Of a DNA stretch of 64,000 nucleotides, positions 18,482 to 27,315 are shown one piece after another. The notes below the pieces were generated by a model. It was not told the origin of the DNA, ran no database searches, and was given only the letters and a program-made list of their open reading frames with translations. The DNA is from Polynucleobacter sp. UK-Gri1-W3 (GTDB taxonomy: Bacteria; Pseudomonadota; Gammaproteobacteria; Burkholderiales; Burkholderiaceae). Positions within the stretch are counted from its first letter, which is position 1, and every line of letters begins with the position of its first letter. Both the position numbers and the translations under genes were made by a program. The stretch covers positions 248,001-312,000 of the forward strand of contig NZ_JACVQA010000006.1 of the NCBI RefSeq assembly GCF_018881595.1, read 5' to 3'.

Positions 18482-19267
18482 ATGCTTGATTTATTCTTTA
18501 CCTCCTTAACGCAGTCTTTTCATGCCCATTCACTTATATTTTTTGTGTGTGCAGTGATCAGTGTGATCATTGTTGGTATATCTAAAAGCGGCTTTGGTGC
18601 CGGACTGGGTATTCTTTCTCTGCCTTTGATGGCAAGCCAATCCAGTATTAATGAAGCATTGGCAATTCTGTTGCCGCTGTTAATCGCAATTGATTTAGTG
18701 GGCTTACGTCGCTTCATTCGCAATGCTGATTGGCGCATTCTGAAGATCATTATTCCGCCAGCAATAGTGGGGCTTTTATTAGGGATGATTTTCTTTACTG
18801 CCATCACACCCCAGGTCTTAACTCTGTCGATTGGGATTTTTACCCTACTCTTTTTGATTCAGAATCTTGCCATGTCTCGCATGGATGTGAAAGAGACTAA
18901 ATCCTATCCCTGGCTTGGGCGTGCAATGGGATTGACATCTGGCTTCACTTCTTTTGTTGCGCATATTGGCGGTCCGCCGATCACGGTATATATGCTCAGA
19001 GAAAAGCTCTTGCCGATGGTTTATACCTCGACCTTAGGGGTCTTTTTCACGATCATTAACTTTGGGAAGCTAGGTCCTTATGCCTACTTAGACCTACTAA
19101 ATTACCGGCAGCTGGCAACCTCCATTATCTTGTTGCCTTGTGTGCCGGCAGGGGTCTACTTTGGTTTTTATCTAGCCAAAAGAATCTCAATGAAATGGTA
19201 TTACCGAACAGTGAGATTCTTTTTGTTAATTGCCAGTATCAAATTAATTTCAGATGGACTTATTTAG
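18482..19267 (+). CDS. TSUP (TauE/SafE) family permease
   Basis: A 261-residue integral-membrane protein with eight or so hydrophobic segments. The family is associated with export or import of sulfite, sulfonates and other organic anions. Recognisable pieces are VGISKSGFGAGLGILSLPLM near the N-terminus and TSFVAHIGGPPITVYML in the middle. It starts 9 bp after the NRAMP-like gene and its last 8 bp overlap the convergent esterase gene. The substrate is unknown. Confidence 0.9.
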   Translation: MLDLFFTSLTQSFHAHSLIFFVCAVISVIIVGISKSGFGAGLGILSLPLMASQSSINEALAILLPLLIAIDLVGLRRFIRNADWRILKIIIPPAIVGLLLGMIFFTAITPQVLTLSIGIFTLLFLIQNLAMSRMDVKETKSYPWLGRAMGLTSGFTSFVAHIGGPPITVYMLREKLLPMVYTSTLGVFFTIINFGKLGPYAYLDLLNYRQLATSIILLPCVPAGVYFGFYLAKRISMKWYYRTVRFFLLIASIKLISDGLI

Positions 19268-19931
19268 CCGCCAATACTTCTTGTAAAAAGCGCGAGATAT
19301 CCATTAGCTCTTCATGATTTACCGAGTGCTCCATCGGATATTCATTCCAGTCCACTTGATAGCCCATATTTTCTAACAAGGCATGGGATGCTTGGGCGCG
19401 ATCAAGTGTCACCACTGGATCATAGGTGCCATGCGCCATAAAGATGGGCGTATTGGAATTGGCTGAATGCTTTTGAACATTAGCCGTCATCGCCAGAGGT
19501 AGATAGCCAGATAAAGCCATAATGCCTCCAAGTTTGTGCGGAAAGCGCAAGCCAATATGTAAAGCCATTGCACAGCCTTGTGAAAATCCCGCCAAAACAA
19601 TCTTGTCGTATGCAATGCCGCGGCTAGCTTCTTTTTCAATCAATTCAACAATAGACGCTGCTGATTTTTGAATGCCAGCAGCATCCTCTTGATCCATGAG
19701 ATTTCTGCCGACAATGTCATACCAGGCTGGCATGACATAGCCACCATTGACAGTGACTGGCATGCTTGGTGCACTCGGAAATACAAAACGAATACCAGGG
19801 CATCCGCTTAGCTTGAGTTCAGGGACGATGGGTACAAAATCGTTGCCGTCGGCTCCTAGGCCATGTAGCCAAATAACGGCAGCGGTTGGATTTGGGGCGG
19901 TTTCCAATTCAATACACGGGAGCATATTCAT
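19260..19931 (-). CDS. Carboxylesterase/phospholipase (alpha/beta hydrolase)
   Basis: A 223-residue serine hydrolase of the EstB/acyl-protein-thioesterase-like family. The N-terminal AAVIWLHGLGADGNDFVPIV is the oxyanion region. The nucleophile elbow is GFSQG, with Ser in LAGFSQGCAMALHIGL. The Asp lies in GTYDPVV and the His in MEHSVNHEE near the C-terminus. The stop overlaps the end of the TSUP gene by 8 bp in convergent orientation. It is probably cytoplasmic, as no signal peptide is seen. Confidence 0.94.
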   Translation of the reverse strand: MNMLPCIELETAPNPTAAVIWLHGLGADGNDFVPIVPELKLSGCPGIRFVFPSAPSMPVTVNGGYVMPAWYDIVGRNLMDQEDAAGIQKSAASIVELIEKEASRGIAYDKIVLAGFSQGCAMALHIGLRFPHKLGGIMALSGYLPLAMTANVQKHSANSNTPIFMAHGTYDPVVTLDRAQASHALLENMGYQVDWNEYPMEHSVNHEELMDISRFLQEVLAAK

Positions 19932-20055
19932 ATCCTCTAAGGTAGGTCATTTCAGCATTATCGACCCATCTACCCTTGCTGGTTATGTCTGAATGCCTGG
20001 CGGGGTCTAAAGATGAGTAGAATCACCAAATACCCCTCATTTATACAGGTCATAC

Positions 20056-21285
20056 ATGAACTCTAAAAAGCTAACCAACTTCATCCTGGGGTCGATGGTC
20101 CTGGGCGTATTCGTTGGCTACCTTGTAAATCTGTATGGTGCAGGCACTCCTTTCCCTGATCAATATGTCATTTATATTTCCATCCTGACGGATGTCTTCT
20201 TGCGTTTAATCAAGATGATCATCGCTCCTTTGGTATTTGCCACTCTGGTAGTTGGTATAGCCAAAATGGGGGATGCCTCGACTATTGGTCGCGTGGGTTT
20301 AAAAACCTTCTCTTGGTTTATTTCTATGTCGCTTGTTTCTTTACTGCTTGGCTTAGTGATGGTTAATATTCTGAAGCCTGGCATTGGTGTGGAATTAGCG
20401 CTACCTGCGATCGAGGCAAGCACGGGCCTTAATAAGGCTAGCTTGAATCTTCCTGATTTTGTACGTCATATATTCCCTGTCAGCATCTTTGATGCGATGG
20501 CTAAAAATGAGATCTTGCAGATTGTTGTTTTTGCCGTTTTCTTCGGTGTTAGTGCGGCAGGCATGGGCGCTAGGGCCGATGAGTTTATTCGCAATTTGGA
20601 TATGCTCTCGCACATCATGCTCAAGATCACGACAGCAGTGATGAAGCTTGCTCCTATAGCCGTCTTCTCTGCTGTTTCAGCTGTCATTGCTGAGAATGGC
20701 GTGAGTATATTGATGACCTATGGCAAGTTCATGCTTAGCTTCTATGCTGCCATTTTCACCCTATGGATCGTCATTATTTTAATTAGTTCCTTGGTGCTGA
20801 AAAATCGTACTTGGACTTTGGTGAAGATGTTGCGTGAACCAGCCTTACTGGCTTTCACGACTGCCAGTTCTGAAGCGGCCTATCCAATGACTTTAGAGAG
20901 AGTAGAGCGCTTTGGTTGTAAAAACAAAATTGCTTCTTTTGTCTTACCTGTGGGATATTCATTTAACTTAGATGGATCAATGATGTATTGCACATTTGCT
21001 GCACTCTTTATTGCACAGGTATACGGTATTGAGATGGCGCTCAGTCAGCAGCTCTTAATGTTACTGGTGCTCATGATTACCTCTAAGGGTATAGCTGGTG
21101 TGCCGCGTGCCTCACTGGTGGTGATTGCCGCGACTTTATCGCAATTTAATCTGCCAGAAGCAGGCGTTCTATTAATTCTGGGGGTAGATCACTTCTTGGA
21201 TATGGCGCGTTCTGCGACTAATGTGTTGGGTAACGGTCTGGCAACCGCTGTGATCTCGAAATGGGAAGGCGAGTTAGAGGGGTAG
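20056..21285 (+). CDS. Dicarboxylate/amino acid:cation symporter (DAACS family)
   Basis: A 409-residue secondary transporter related to GltP and DctA. The TDVFLRLIKMIIAPLVFATLVVGIAKMGD block, the serine-rich AFTTASSEAAYPMTLER hairpin and the SFNLDGSMMYCTFAALFIAQ segment are diagnostic. GVPRASLVVIAATL and the final ILGVDHFLDMARSATNVLGN match the substrate- and sodium-binding core. It probably imports glutamate, aspartate or C4-dicarboxylates with protons or sodium. It stands alone between short intergenic gaps. Confidence 0.95.
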   Translation: MNSKKLTNFILGSMVLGVFVGYLVNLYGAGTPFPDQYVIYISILTDVFLRLIKMIIAPLVFATLVVGIAKMGDASTIGRVGLKTFSWFISMSLVSLLLGLVMVNILKPGIGVELALPAIEASTGLNKASLNLPDFVRHIFPVSIFDAMAKNEILQIVVFAVFFGVSAAGMGARADEFIRNLDMLSHIMLKITTAVMKLAPIAVFSAVSAVIAENGVSILMTYGKFMLSFYAAIFTLWIVIILISSLVLKNRTWTLVKMLREPALLAFTTASSEAAYPMTLERVERFGCKNKIASFVLPVGYSFNLDGSMMYCTFAALFIAQVYGIEMALSQQLLMLLVLMITSKGIAGVPRASLVVIAATLSQFNLPEAGVLLILGVDHFLDMARSATNVLGNGLATAVISKWEGELEG

Positions 21286-21370
21286 GTAAATAGCCTCAAA
21301 TGAATCCCACTTTCACAAGGCTTGGGTGTAAGATGGTTTCAATTATTTAAGTTGGATAGAGAGGGTTGCA

Positions 21371-21598
21371 ATGAAGCCGTTTTATATCGACTATCCCCAG
21401 GAAAAAATTGAAGAGCATCAACATGCCTATCGTTGCCTGCATTGCAAAATTTCAACTACTATCATTTTTGGCTTGTTAGAGAATCACGCTGAAGATTGCA
21501 GTTACCGCATCCTTCAAAGCAAGTCCACACAGCTAAAAGCAAGGGCTACATCTAATAAAGTACATTTTGATGAACCCCATATTGACGAGGTGGATTAA
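21371..21598 (+). CDS. Small hypothetical protein with CxxC
   Basis: A 75-residue protein of unknown function. It has YRCLHCKIS and a later HAEDCSYR, which together could bind a metal ion. The rest is charged with an acidic end (EPHIDEVD). GAGAGGGTTGCA precedes ATG 21371. The stop overlaps the start of the next gene (TAATG), so the two small proteins are probably made together. Confidence 0.7.
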   Translation: MKPFYIDYPQEKIEEHQHAYRCLHCKISTTIIFGLLENHAEDCSYRILQSKSTQLKARATSNKVHFDEPHIDEVD

Positions 21599-21975
21599 TG
21601 AGGACATATCCGATTGCCCTGGAACTAACTATTTGGGAAGATCTCGGCCTTAATCAGTATGAAGTGACTATTGATGAAGTCTCTAATATTTCCATTAAGC
21701 GCACAGATGATGTGCTGCGTACGCGAGAGCTAACAAGCAATGAGGTGAGTACATTAATTGCCGCTATTGAATCTCTGAGAGTGCCAGTTAGCGAAGAGCC
21801 TAAAGGGGATGAGAATATTAAAGTGTCGACAAGCTATGAGCTCATCGTTGAGTCTGCTCACTTTTCTCTGGAATTTAACTGGGAAGATGTTGATGCAGGT
21901 GGTGTGAATGCAAAAGCATTTACTTCGGTTTCGGCATTGGCGGCTGTAGTGGTAAGCCTAGACTTGGCTCACTGA
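21598..21975 (+). CDS. Small hypothetical protein
   Basis: A 125-residue, acidic, mostly beta-type protein starting MRTYPIALELTIWEDLGLNQYEV. No known domain is recognised. It contains no signal peptide or membrane segment. It is translationally coupled to the preceding 75-residue gene by a TAATG overlap. The conserved operon-like arrangement and ordinary codon use support it as real. Confidence 0.65.
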   Translation: MRTYPIALELTIWEDLGLNQYEVTIDEVSNISIKRTDDVLRTRELTSNEVSTLIAAIESLRVPVSEEPKGDENIKVSTSYELIVESAHFSLEFNWEDVDAGGVNAKAFTSVSALAAVVVSLDLAH

Positions 21976-22113
21976 AATCTGACTAAGCTTTCATTACAAT
22001 AAATTCTCGTAGCAAGACTTTTTCTCTACATTGCGAGAAGGAAAATTGTGTACTGAGTTTTCGGGTATTCGTCGCTACAATTTTCCATCTGGTATGAGAT
22101 TGGTCTAATCAGG

Positions 22114-22455
22114 TTATTTAAGTCGTGCGCTTTTTCGAGTCCTCTCATAAAACGCACCTGGTTTAGATGCTACCCAATGAATAAATTTCATCATTTCTGG
22201 ATGCTCTCTCAAGATCTGGACATGATGATATTTTTGGGCCAATTCCGACTCAGTAAACAGAGCGTGAATTTGCTTATGGCAAATACGGTGGAGATATTCA
22301 GTAGTTTTGCCGCCCTTGGACTTGGGTATAAGGTGGTGGGCATCCTTTTGTGAATTTGGAATTACTCGATCGCAAATTGGGCAAATGAGCGCCTCAGCCT
22401 GTTGTGAAAGGGGCTGATCTAATGCAATCAGTTTTTGGCGAATTTTTCCAATCAT
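22114..22455 (-). CDS. HNH endonuclease-type protein
   Basis: A 113-residue protein with a compact HNH motif. ICPICDRVIP supplies a CxxC pair, and DAHHLIPKSKGGKTTEYLHRICHKQIHALF supplies the catalytic HH, the Lys-Gly-Gly turn and the final C-x3-H. Proteins of this size are common stand-alone HNH nucleases. It is divergent from the TIGR03643/photolyase cassette with a 41-bp gap, which could hold shared promoters. The biological target is unknown. Confidence 0.85.
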   Translation of the reverse strand: MIGKIRQKLIALDQPLSQQAEALICPICDRVIPNSQKDAHHLIPKSKGGKTTEYLHRICHKQIHALFTESELAQKYHHVQILREHPEMMKFIHWVASKPGAFYERTRKSARLK

Positions 22456-22496
22456 GGGTTCAAGCTAGTTTATTAAATAAGTCTTAAACTTGCAGG

Positions 22497-22766
22497 GTGT
22501 CAAAACCGACCCCCAAAACCCTCGTAGAGCCAGATTTATCTCGCCTCATTGAAATGGCTTGGGAAGACCGTACGCCATTTGATGCCATTGAAGAAACCTT
22601 CGGCCTGGGTGAGCCTCAAGTGATTGCCATTATGCGTAGAGAGCTCAAGCGCAGCTCCTTTGAGCTCTGGCGCAAGAGGGTGACTGGAAGGGCAACCAAA
22701 CATAGTGCCTTGCGCAGCGAAGAAGTCACTCGCGCATATTGCCCTACCCAATACAAAAATAAATGA
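22497..22766 (+). CDS. TIGR03643 family protein
   Basis: An 89-residue protein matching the TIGR03643 pattern: RLIEMAWEDRTPFDAIEETFGLGE, then VIAIMRRELKRSSFELWRKRVTGR and TKH. The first part looks like a helix-turn-helix. The GTG start at 22497 has GCAGG just upstream. Its stop overlaps the start of the photolyase gene by 4 bp. I recall this family as a frequent neighbour of iron-sulfur photolyases; the exact role is not known. Confidence 0.87.
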   Translation: MSKPTPKTLVEPDLSRLIEMAWEDRTPFDAIEETFGLGEPQVIAIMRRELKRSSFELWRKRVTGRATKHSALRSEEVTRAYCPTQYKNK

Positions 22767-24310
22767 AGCAGCAAGTGAAGTCTTCTGGGCGCTTATTTCT
22801 GATTCTGGGAGATCAACTCGACTTGAATAGTTCCGCCTTGCGAAACTTTAATTCACAGTCTGATGAAATCATCATGATTGAGTCAGCCAATGAAGCTCAG
22901 TACGTCTGGACTCATAAAGCCAAAATTGCCTTATTTCTCTCAGCAATGCGTCACTTTGCGAAGGCCATTGAAAAGCTGGGCTACCCTCTTACGTATATTC
23001 AAGATTCTTCGTTATCGATTGTAGAGACTCTTAAAGAACATATTCTGAAGAGGAATATAGGCCACTTAGTTTGTATCGAGCCAGGTGAGTGGCGCTTAAA
23101 GCAGGCAATTGAAGCATTGGCTACAGAGCTCAACATTGAGCTCGAGATGCTTGAGGATGATCATTTCTATTGCTCGCGCCAGGAATTTGTTGAATGGGTT
23201 GCCAATAAAAAAGAACTTCGGCTTGAGTATTTTTACCGCTTGATGCGTAAGCGCCACAATATCTTAGTAGACGGGGAGGGCAACCCTGAGGGTGGCCAAT
23301 GGAACTTTGACCAAGACAACCGTAAGCCTTATCCCAAAAAGGGGCCAGGCATCATTGATGCTCCGGCAGCGTTTGAGGCTGACGCTATCACGCAGGGCGT
23401 GTTGGTATTTGTTGAAAAAACTTATCCAGATCACCCCGGATCATTAGAGTCATTTAATTGGCCGGTAACTAGAGATCAAGCCATACAAGCACTGGAGTAT
23501 TTTGTTGAATATCGCTTAAGAAACTTTGGCGTATATCAAGATGCTATGTGGACCAAGACTCCATTCGGATGGCATTCTATTTTATCGAGCGCTCTCAATC
23601 TCAAGTTACTCAATCCCCGTGAGGTAGTCGATGCAGTCATCATCGCTTGGAAAAAGTATTCTCTAGATCTATCGACAGTTGAAGGCTTCATTCGGCAAAT
23701 ATTAGGGTGGCGTGAGTTTGTACGTGGCATGTATTACCTAGATATGCCCCAGATGGCACAAGATAATTATTACGATCACCAGAATCCATTGCCTAAATGG
23801 TATTGGACTGGACAGACCCAGATGGCCTGTATGAAAGATGCGATTGGCCAAACACTGCAATACGGCTATGCACATCATATTCAGCGCTTGATGGTGACTG
23901 GCAACTTTGCGCTCCTAGCAGAAATTCTGCCTCAGGAGGTATGTGAGTGGTATTTGGCGATCTATGTGGATGCGATTGAATGGGTTGAGCTGCCCAATAC
24001 AGCAGGCATGGCTTTATTTGCAAATGGTGGTCGGTTTACCAGTAAGCCCTATATAGCGAGCGGTGCATATATCAAGCGGATGAGCAACTATTGCGGTTCT
24101 TGTAAATACAAGCCTGAGGTTCGTTATGGCGATGAGGCATGTCCTATGACTACCCTATATTGGAATTTCTTGATCAAGCATCGAGAGCAATTTGAAGCTA
24201 GCCCGAGGACCAAGTTAATGACTGCCAACCTCAAAAGAATCAGCGATGAGGATCAGCAACAAATAACACTTCATGCCAAACACATTCTGAGTCAATTGGA
24301 TGATCTGTAG
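22763..24310 (+). CDS. Iron-sulfur bacterial cryptochrome/(6-4) photolyase (PhrB type)
   Basis: A 515-residue cryptochrome/photolyase-family protein starting with the antenna-domain segment RLFLILGDQLDLNSSALRNF. Cysteines for a [4Fe-4S] cluster are visible: one in EVCEWYLAI, then YCGSCKYKPEVRYGDEACP, giving C-x2-C-x12-C, the spacing known for PhrB. FAD-binding and DNA-binding regions include WREFVRGMYYLD and IEWVELPNTAGMALFANGG. It is expected to repair (6-4) photoproducts or act in light sensing. It lies between the TIGR03643 and DUF2256 genes in one cassette. Confidence 0.94.
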   Translation: MKQQVKSSGRLFLILGDQLDLNSSALRNFNSQSDEIIMIESANEAQYVWTHKAKIALFLSAMRHFAKAIEKLGYPLTYIQDSSLSIVETLKEHILKRNIGHLVCIEPGEWRLKQAIEALATELNIELEMLEDDHFYCSRQEFVEWVANKKELRLEYFYRLMRKRHNILVDGEGNPEGGQWNFDQDNRKPYPKKGPGIIDAPAAFEADAITQGVLVFVEKTYPDHPGSLESFNWPVTRDQAIQALEYFVEYRLRNFGVYQDAMWTKTPFGWHSILSSALNLKLLNPREVVDAVIIAWKKYSLDLSTVEGFIRQILGWREFVRGMYYLDMPQMAQDNYYDHQNPLPKWYWTGQTQMACMKDAIGQTLQYGYAHHIQRLMVTGNFALLAEILPQEVCEWYLAIYVDAIEWVELPNTAGMALFANGGRFTSKPYIASGAYIKRMSNYCGSCKYKPEVRYGDEACPMTTLYWNFLIKHREQFEASPRTKLMTANLKRISDEDQQQITLHAKHILSQLDDL

Positions 24311-24315
24311 TCAAT

Positions 24316-24486
24316 ATGAAGACATCATTCAAGGGAAATAAAAGTTTTCTACCAAGCAAGATCTGCGTGGTCTGCAATAAAGAAATGACTTGGAGAAAAT
24401 CCTGGGCTAAAAACTGGGAATCAATCAAATACTGCTCTGATGCTTGTAGGGCTAAAAAGTCTCCGGATGGTTTAAAAAGTATTTAA
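24316..24486 (+). CDS. DUF2256 family small zinc-binding-type protein
   Basis: A 56-residue protein. It begins MKTSFKGNKSFLPSKICVVC and contains two CxxC-like pairs (CVVC and CSDAC) flanking MTWRKSWAKNW, the DUF2256 pattern. It starts 5 bp after the photolyase stop, so it is the third gene of the cassette. The likely role is a small metal-binding partner of the photolyase; this is inferred only from neighbourhood. Confidence 0.85.
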   Translation: MKTSFKGNKSFLPSKICVVCNKEMTWRKSWAKNWESIKYCSDACRAKKSPDGLKSI

Positions 24487-24564
24487 TTTTGAAGTGTCAA
24501 CCCACTATAAACCTGACCCGTTATGTAGGAAAGGATGGAGTTCCTTTATGACTGGGAGGTCTGC

Positions 24565-24876
24565 ATGAAGAAGATGCTCGTTTGTTTGCTTACAGGTGTA
24601 ATGCTAGCTGGACTGGTTACATCGGCCAGTGCTCATGGCTGGAGAGGTGGGTATTACTATGGTGGCGGTTGGCGAGGCGGCTGGGCCCCATTTGCAGTAG
24701 GTGCAGTTGCAGGTGTTGCTGTGGCTCATGCGTACTATAGGCCTGCCCCTATTTATTACACCCCACAGTATGTTTATCCTTCGCAACCTCAAACTGCTGC
24801 GTATTGTCCAGAAAACGGGCTTTACTATCCGCAAACTCAAGCTTGCCCTAGTGGCTGGCAAAGAGTGAATTACTAG
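24565..24876 (+). CDS. Glycine/tyrosine-rich exported protein
   Basis: A 103-residue secreted protein. ATG 24565 is chosen because GGGAGG lies a few bases upstream and the start MKKMLVCLLTGVMLAGLV is a typical signal peptide ending at SASA. The mature part has GWRGGYYYGGGWRGGW, a short hydrophobic stretch and a Pro/Tyr-rich region ending in YCPENGLYYPQTQACPSGW, with two cysteines. It may sit at the cell surface; no function is assigned. A bidirectional terminator follows. Confidence 0.78.
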   Translation: MKKMLVCLLTGVMLAGLVTSASAHGWRGGYYYGGGWRGGWAPFAVGAVAGVAVAHAYYRPAPIYYTPQYVYPSQPQTAAYCPENGLYYPQTQACPSGWQRVNY

Positions 24877-24884
24877 ATATAAGC

Positions 24885-24912
24885 AATAAGGCCACTCAAA
24901 AGTGGCCTTATT
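24885..24912. terminator. Bidirectional hairpin terminator between convergent genes
   Basis: A 12-bp perfect stem with a CAAA loop. The arms are AATAAGGCCACT and AGTGGCCTTATT. It lies between two convergent genes (ends 24876 and 24943). The A+T-rich stem base provides short T runs in both directions, so it should stop both transcripts. Confidence 0.85.
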
Positions 24913-24942
24913 GACTGGATTGCTATTGCTGCTAAATACGAT

Positions 24943-25296
24943 TTATTTTCCGCAAGGAAACCTACCTGCCAAGAAACGCAAAATGGTATCTGCAGCTGGT
25001 TCAGTTGCATATTTGGTATTTGCTTCCGCCCATTTAACGTATTCCTGAATCACTTCTTTGCGAGTTGGCGCAGGTTGATTTACGCAAATAAATTCTGGAG
25101 CTGACTTTGGGTTGCGAGTCACCAAGTAAGTGTCATATACAGCTTGACCATAAATTTCACAGGTAATAAAAGTACCATTAGTACCTTTGCAGTCTTGCAA
25201 GAGTTCTTGAGTACTAATCATATTGGCCGCCTGAGATCCGCTTGAGAAACCTAAAACTGCGCTAGTAAATGCCATTAATAGAATTTGCTTTTTCAT
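24943..25296 (-). CDS. Rap1a/Tai-like exported protein
   Basis: A 117-residue protein with a signal peptide (MKKQILLMAFTSAVLGFSSGSQA). The mature part resembles Rap1a/Tai immunity-type proteins: a first Cys in LLQDCKGTNGTFITCEIYGQAVYDTY, then FICVNQPAPTRKEVIQEYVKWAE and a terminal ILRFLAGRFPCGK. These proteins neutralise type VI secretion amidases in some bacteria. No secretion effector is nearby, so here the role is unknown. Confidence 0.7.
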   Translation of the reverse strand: MKKQILLMAFTSAVLGFSSGSQAANMISTQELLQDCKGTNGTFITCEIYGQAVYDTYLVTRNPKSAPEFICVNQPAPTRKEVIQEYVKWAEANTKYATEPAADTILRFLAGRFPCGK

Positions 25297-25343
25297 GTTT
25301 GTTCTTTCGTATTAGTCTTTAATAAATTTAAATTCGTATTTTC

Positions 25344-26549
25344 CTAGCGGCGACCTCTAAAGCCACCGCCAAAATGTTCTCCGCCTGCGCGGGCGCCACC
25401 ACCGCCGAAGCGATCACTGCCACCATTAAATTTAGCGCCACGTGCATCACCAAAACCACTAGAGTCGCTTCTAAAGTTACTTGGTGAGCTATCGCGATTC
25501 ATTGGAGCTCGATCACTAGAGCGATCATTTTGCCCATAATTTCGATCGCCATTGTTCTTAACGCTGCGATCCCCATCATGATTGCCTAAGTTGCCGCGAT
25601 CATCGCTGTTGATTCCATTTTTTTGCAAATTCTGACGCAGCTGATCACGCTCGGCATTACGATTTGCGCCACCACCACCCACATTGTCGTTTCGACGCTG
25701 TTGATCTGGCTTCCAGTTACTAGTGCCGTTTTTATTACCATTCCAATTGTTATTAGTATTGCGATTGAAGTTGTTATAGGTGTTGTTATTAACGGTAAGT
25801 GAGTTGCCGCCACCGTAACCGCCCCAATGGCAACCGCCCCAGAGCGCTGCTCCTACAGCCATACCAACACCAAATGAGAGAAGTGCTGTGCCAGCTACAT
25901 ATCCGGGCGGATAGTAGGCAGCTGGCGGATATGCGGGATAAGGCCATGCACCATACACCACAGTTGGATTGTAAGAAGGCACGTAAACCACTTGTGGGTT
26001 AGTTGGTTGAATGATGATGGTCTCCGATGAGCCGCCACCTTGAGTGGTTACAGTTTGCTGAGCGTTAGATTGCAGTGAGCCGGATTTCTTGGCCTTAGCG
26101 CGGAGTGCTTGAATCGCGGCCATCGTATCGGATTGTTGGGCTAATACAGCATTACCTAAATTTTGTGTCCAACTGAGTTGTGAGCCCATCATCTCCAAAA
26201 CAGGCGGAAAGGAAACTAAAGACTTGACGCTGGCATCCCAATTTTGTTGTTGCAAAGCATTATTTAATGCATCGCCTTTGAGATTGCTATTGGCTCGCAA
26301 CCAATTGGTTGCCTCTGAAACTTCTAATGGATAAGTAGAGGCCATGAGAATTTGTGAGACTAAGGAGTCTGGGTATAAGGCAATTGGCGCTACTAGCGCT
26401 TCTAATTGCGCCTGAGATTGCTTGCTTGCTTGAGTTTGACTATTGCCTTGTGCATAAGTAACTGGTACCACAGCCGGCAGACTGAGTACGGTAACCAGCA
26501 TGCCTGCCAGTAATTGAGAGGGAATCCCTCGCTTTTTTGGTACCAACAT
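25344..26549 (-). CDS. DUF3300 domain protein with Asn/Gly-rich tail
   Basis: A 401-residue exported protein. The ATG at 26549 has AAGGA upstream; an earlier TTG at 26591 is less likely. A signal peptide is followed by the DUF3300 core: LEALVAPIALYPDSLVSQILMASTYPLEVSEATNWL. About residue 205 onward is PAYPPAAYYPPGYVAG and a short hydrophobic Gly/Ala segment. The last third is low-complexity Asn/Gly/Arg/Asp-rich and ends in GGGARAGGEHFGGGFRGRR. The function is unknown, probably envelope-associated. Confidence 0.88.
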   Translation of the reverse strand: MLVPKKRGIPSQLLAGMLVTVLSLPAVVPVTYAQGNSQTQASKQSQAQLEALVAPIALYPDSLVSQILMASTYPLEVSEATNWLRANSNLKGDALNNALQQQNWDASVKSLVSFPPVLEMMGSQLSWTQNLGNAVLAQQSDTMAAIQALRAKAKKSGSLQSNAQQTVTTQGGGSSETIIIQPTNPQVVYVPSYNPTVVYGAWPYPAYPPAAYYPPGYVAGTALLSFGVGMAVGAALWGGCHWGGYGGGNSLTVNNNTYNNFNRNTNNNWNGNKNGTSNWKPDQQRRNDNVGGGGANRNAERDQLRQNLQKNGINSDDRGNLGNHDGDRSVKNNGDRNYGQNDRSSDRAPMNRDSSPSNFRSDSSGFGDARGAKFNGGSDRFGGGGARAGGEHFGGGFRGRR

Positions 26550-26681
26550 TAGCGCATCCTTATGATTGAGTAGAGAAAATATTCTACTCAATGTTAGATG
26601 GTTAATGGCTATTTCAATGGAGGAAATGCTTGCAAAGGGGTAGCTGAGTCTTTAACAGTGGGAATATTGGACAATATCAAC

Positions 26682-27290
26682 ATGAAGCCTGTTTTGTACT
26701 CCTATCGCCGGTGCCCCTATGCAATGCGCGCACGTATGGCATTGAAATATGCTGGGATTGATGTTGAGCATCGCGAAATCGAGTTGCGTAACAAGCCTCA
26801 ATCAATGTTACTAGTATCACCCAAGGGAACTGTTCCAGTGCTCTGTCTTGATGATGCGGTGCTAGATCAAAGTCTAGACATCATGCTTTGGGCTATTGAG
26901 CAATCTGATCCAGATGGTTGGATAGATGTAGATGATGCAATCGCCCAAGCATGGATTGAGAAAAATGATGGTCGATTTAAGGTTTTATTGGATCAATATA
27001 AATATCCCAATCGATTCCCAGAGCTAGACCCGCAAGCTGTTCTCGATGGGGCTTTGGAATGGATGTTGCTTCCTATGGAGAGATCTTTACAAAACTCCCA
27101 ATACTTGTTGGGCAACAAGATGTCTTGGGTAGATATCGCTCTCTTTCCTTTTATTAGGCAGTTTTCAATGGTTGATGCAAATCAATTTGAGCAGCTCTCA
27201 TTACCGGCAACTAAGAGATGGCTCACACAACATCTGGAATCAGAGTTATTTAATGCCGTAATGCAAAAGCATCCTGTTTGGCAAGATTAG
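26682..27290 (+). CDS. Glutathione S-transferase family protein
   Basis: A 202-residue GST-fold protein. The N-terminal thioredoxin-like domain starts MKPVLYSYRRCPYAMRARM, with Cys-Pro in the active-site turn and SPKGTVPVL as the cis-Pro segment. The C-terminal helical domain contains MSWVDIALFPFIRQF, the usual N-capping Asp motif. ATG 26682 fits the family start; the open frame reaches 26598 but that extension has no similarity. Confidence 0.87.
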   Translation: MKPVLYSYRRCPYAMRARMALKYAGIDVEHREIELRNKPQSMLLVSPKGTVPVLCLDDAVLDQSLDIMLWAIEQSDPDGWIDVDDAIAQAWIEKNDGRFKVLLDQYKYPNRFPELDPQAVLDGALEWMLLPMERSLQNSQYLLGNKMSWVDIALFPFIRQFSMVDANQFEQLSLPATKRWLTQHLESELFNAVMQKHPVWQD

Positions 27291-27315
27291 ATAGAAAGAA
27301 GCTTTTCAGTAAGCT

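Noticed and set aside
26598..26681. N-terminal extension of the glutathione S-transferase
   Set aside because: The thioredoxin-like fold starts at MKPVLYS (26682); the upstream part has no similarity.
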